From contig SCUP01000025.1 in assembly GCA_004297665.1 (NCBI GenBank), positions 1 to 13,509 on the forward strand: 13,509 nucleotides of DNA, written 5' to 3'. This DNA is from Nitrosarchaeum sp. GTDB lineage: Archaea; Thermoproteota; Nitrososphaeria; Nitrososphaerales; Nitrosopumilaceae. Below, piece by piece: positions 12,626-13,509 of the stretch. Both the position numbers and the translations under genes were made by a program. The notes under the pieces are model-generated. The model worked only from the letters and a program-made list of their open reading frames with translations, ran no database searches and was not told the origin of the DNA. How positions within the stretch are numbered: the stretch's first letter is position 1; every line of letters begins with the position of its first letter.

Positions 12626-13059
12626 ATATGATCAAATCTTAATGCATTTGCATTATGTTTAAAGCCTAATTTCTCATAAAATGGCTTTACCTCATCTGTA
12701 CAATCCAAAATAGTCTTGTAGCATCCTTGGTCTTTTGCATACCTTAAAAGATAAATGATAATTTTTTCACCTATCCCTTTTCTTTGATATTTTTTATCCA
12801 CTACAACATCTTCTATGTGGCCTACCTTGCCTCCATTGTGAATAAACTTGGTTTCTATTAGAAGTGTGGTTGCACCCACTATTTTTCCTTCTATTATTGC
12901 TACTGCAACAATGTGATCTGGATTTAAATTTATTTTATCAAATATCTTTTCCGCAGTTTTCTTATCTATGTTACTTGCTTGACGGAGTGAATCTAATGTC
13001 TGTAAAAACCCATTCCAAAGATCATCTTTTTGTAATTTTCTAACTGTTATGTCACTCAT
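12622..13059 (-). CDS. GNAT acetyltransferase resembling glucosamine-6-phosphate N-acetyltransferase (GNA1)
   Basis: The product is 145 residues with a complete GNAT fold. Strand 4 is VGHIEDVVVDKKYQRKGIG, in which QRKGIG (92-97) is the acetyl-CoA pyrophosphate loop. The end reads GCYKTILDCTDEVKPFYEKLGF. Both the GHIEDV...V segment and GCYKxILDC...FYEKxGF are strikingly like eukaryotic GNA1, which acetylates glucosamine-6-phosphate to GlcNAc-6-phosphate on the way to UDP-GlcNAc. The gene lies 10 nt downstream of a sugar nucleotidyltransferase on the same strand, which supports an amino-sugar substrate. Other GNAT substrates cannot be excluded from sequence alone. Confidence 0.78.
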   Translation of the reverse strand: MSDITVRKLQKDDLWNGFLQTLDSLRQASNIDKKTAEKIFDKINLNPDHIVAVAIIEGKIVGATTLLIETKFIHNGGKVGHIEDVVVDKKYQRKGIGEKIIIYLLRYAKDQGCYKTILDCTDEVKPFYEKLGFKHNANALRFDHI

Positions 13060-13069
13060 TTTTTTCTTA

Positions 13070-13509
13070 TCATATGTTTCCTAGTTTTTGAAGATACTCT
13101 TGATTTGCCTTTTTATATGATGCTTTGTTCCCAATATCGACAAATCCTTTTTTTGAAACAACACTGCTAACTAGTTTCTTTTTTGCTATTGCTTTTTTAA
13201 TTACATCATCCATTCCATACGGTATATTCTTTGGAATCATATCCATTATTCCTGGTTCCATTACATAGCAGCCCATATTGATATTTGCCTTGATCTCTGG
13301 TTTTTCATTCCATGCAATTACCTTATCTGTTTTAGTGGTTTCGATGACTCCGTATGGTAAATTTGTTTTGTATTCATACAAACTCATTGTAACAAATGAT
13401 TTTTTCTTCTTATGTTGATTTATCATATTTCGCAAATTAAAATCAAATATGGAATCTCCATACATACAAACAAAAGTACCATCAATGAATTTCTCTGCTG
13501 TTTTCAGTT
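13070..13509 (-). CDS. Sugar-phosphate nucleotidyltransferase, C-terminal part (5' end outside window)
   Basis: The frame continues upstream of the internal ATG at 13465 to the window edge without a stop (LKTAEKFIDGTFVCMYGDS), so the true start is outside. FVCMYGDSIF carries the catalytic-site Gly-Asp that binds the metal. Next come YKTNLPYGVIETTKTDKVIAWNEKP and a predicted sugar-binding segment (NINMGCYVM); the end is GFVDIGNKASYKKANQEYL, a typical F-x-D-I-G closure of NDP-sugar pyrophosphorylases. It lacks a left-handed beta-helix acyltransferase domain at the C-terminus. The enzyme activates a sugar-1-phosphate with an NTP. Pairing with the GNA1-like gene suggests a GlcNAc-type sugar, but mannose or glucose are possible. 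Confidence 0.82.
   Translation of the reverse strand, partial: LKTAEKFIDGTFVCMYGDSIFDFNLRNMINQHKKKKSFVTMSLYEYKTNLPYGVIETTKTDKVIAWNEKPEIKANINMGCYVMEPGIMDMIPKNIPYGMDDVIKKAIAKKKLVSSVVSKKGFVDIGNKASYKKANQEYLQKLGNI

Noticed and set aside
1..13509. CRISPR arrays, insertion sequences, prophage, toxin-antitoxin or defence genes
   Set aside because: I saw no regularly spaced repeats, transposase or integrase motifs, or defence-type domains; the genes are mostly core functions.

Overview
The window reads as a piece of a low-GC archaeal chromosome, most likely an ammonia-oxidising thaumarchaeon of the Nitrosopumilus/Nitrosarchaeum type. It carries archaeal/eukaryal-type genes: aIF1A, aIF5A, SRP54, Pus10, Dph6, S24e, S27ae, archaeal-type phosphoglycerate mutase and a tRNA-Tyr with a C1-G72 pair and an intron at 37/38. 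Base composition is AT-rich, and many starts sit about 25-30 nt downstream of a TATA-like box, as expected for leaderless archaeal transcripts. The lineage is inferred from gene content and style, not from a search.

Layout. 1-1325: the 3' end of a response regulator, convergent with an Lrp/AsnC regulator and a YkgJ-type cysteine-cluster protein. 1411-2278: aIF1A with a palindrome over its TATA box, a cold-shock protein with a 3' hairpin, and tRNA-Tyr(GUA) on the minus strand with a 50-nt intron. 2330-3443: an unrecognised protein, then aIF5A. 3444-3758: a 315-nt gap holding a strong candidate box C/D guide RNA (3654-3722). 3759-7835: a plus-strand run of dph6, srp54, pus10, a 35-residue basic protein and an HExxH protein. 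7829-8786: minus-strand S27ae and S24e (1-nt overlap) and a small membrane protein. 8787-9044: an intergenic region with a diverged 35-bp direct repeat containing hairpins. 9045-10947: a DUF309 protein convergent with archaeal phosphoglycerate mutase. 11134-12625: a GalT-like HIT-superfamily protein and a four-helix membrane protein. 12622-13509: a GNA1-like acetyltransferase and a truncated sugar nucleotidyltransferase on the minus strand.

Functional themes. Much of the window serves translation: initiation factors (aIF1A, aIF5A), ribosomal proteins, SRP targeting, modification of EF2 (Dph6), and tRNA modification (Pus10). The most interesting item fits this theme. The RNA at 3654-3722 has C, D', C' and near-D boxes inside a 9-bp terminal stem. 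Its second guide is complementary to the anticodon loop expected for elongator tRNA-Met and puts C34, the wobble base of CAU, at the D+5 methylation position. The right end suggests synthesis of an N-acetylated amino-sugar nucleotide.
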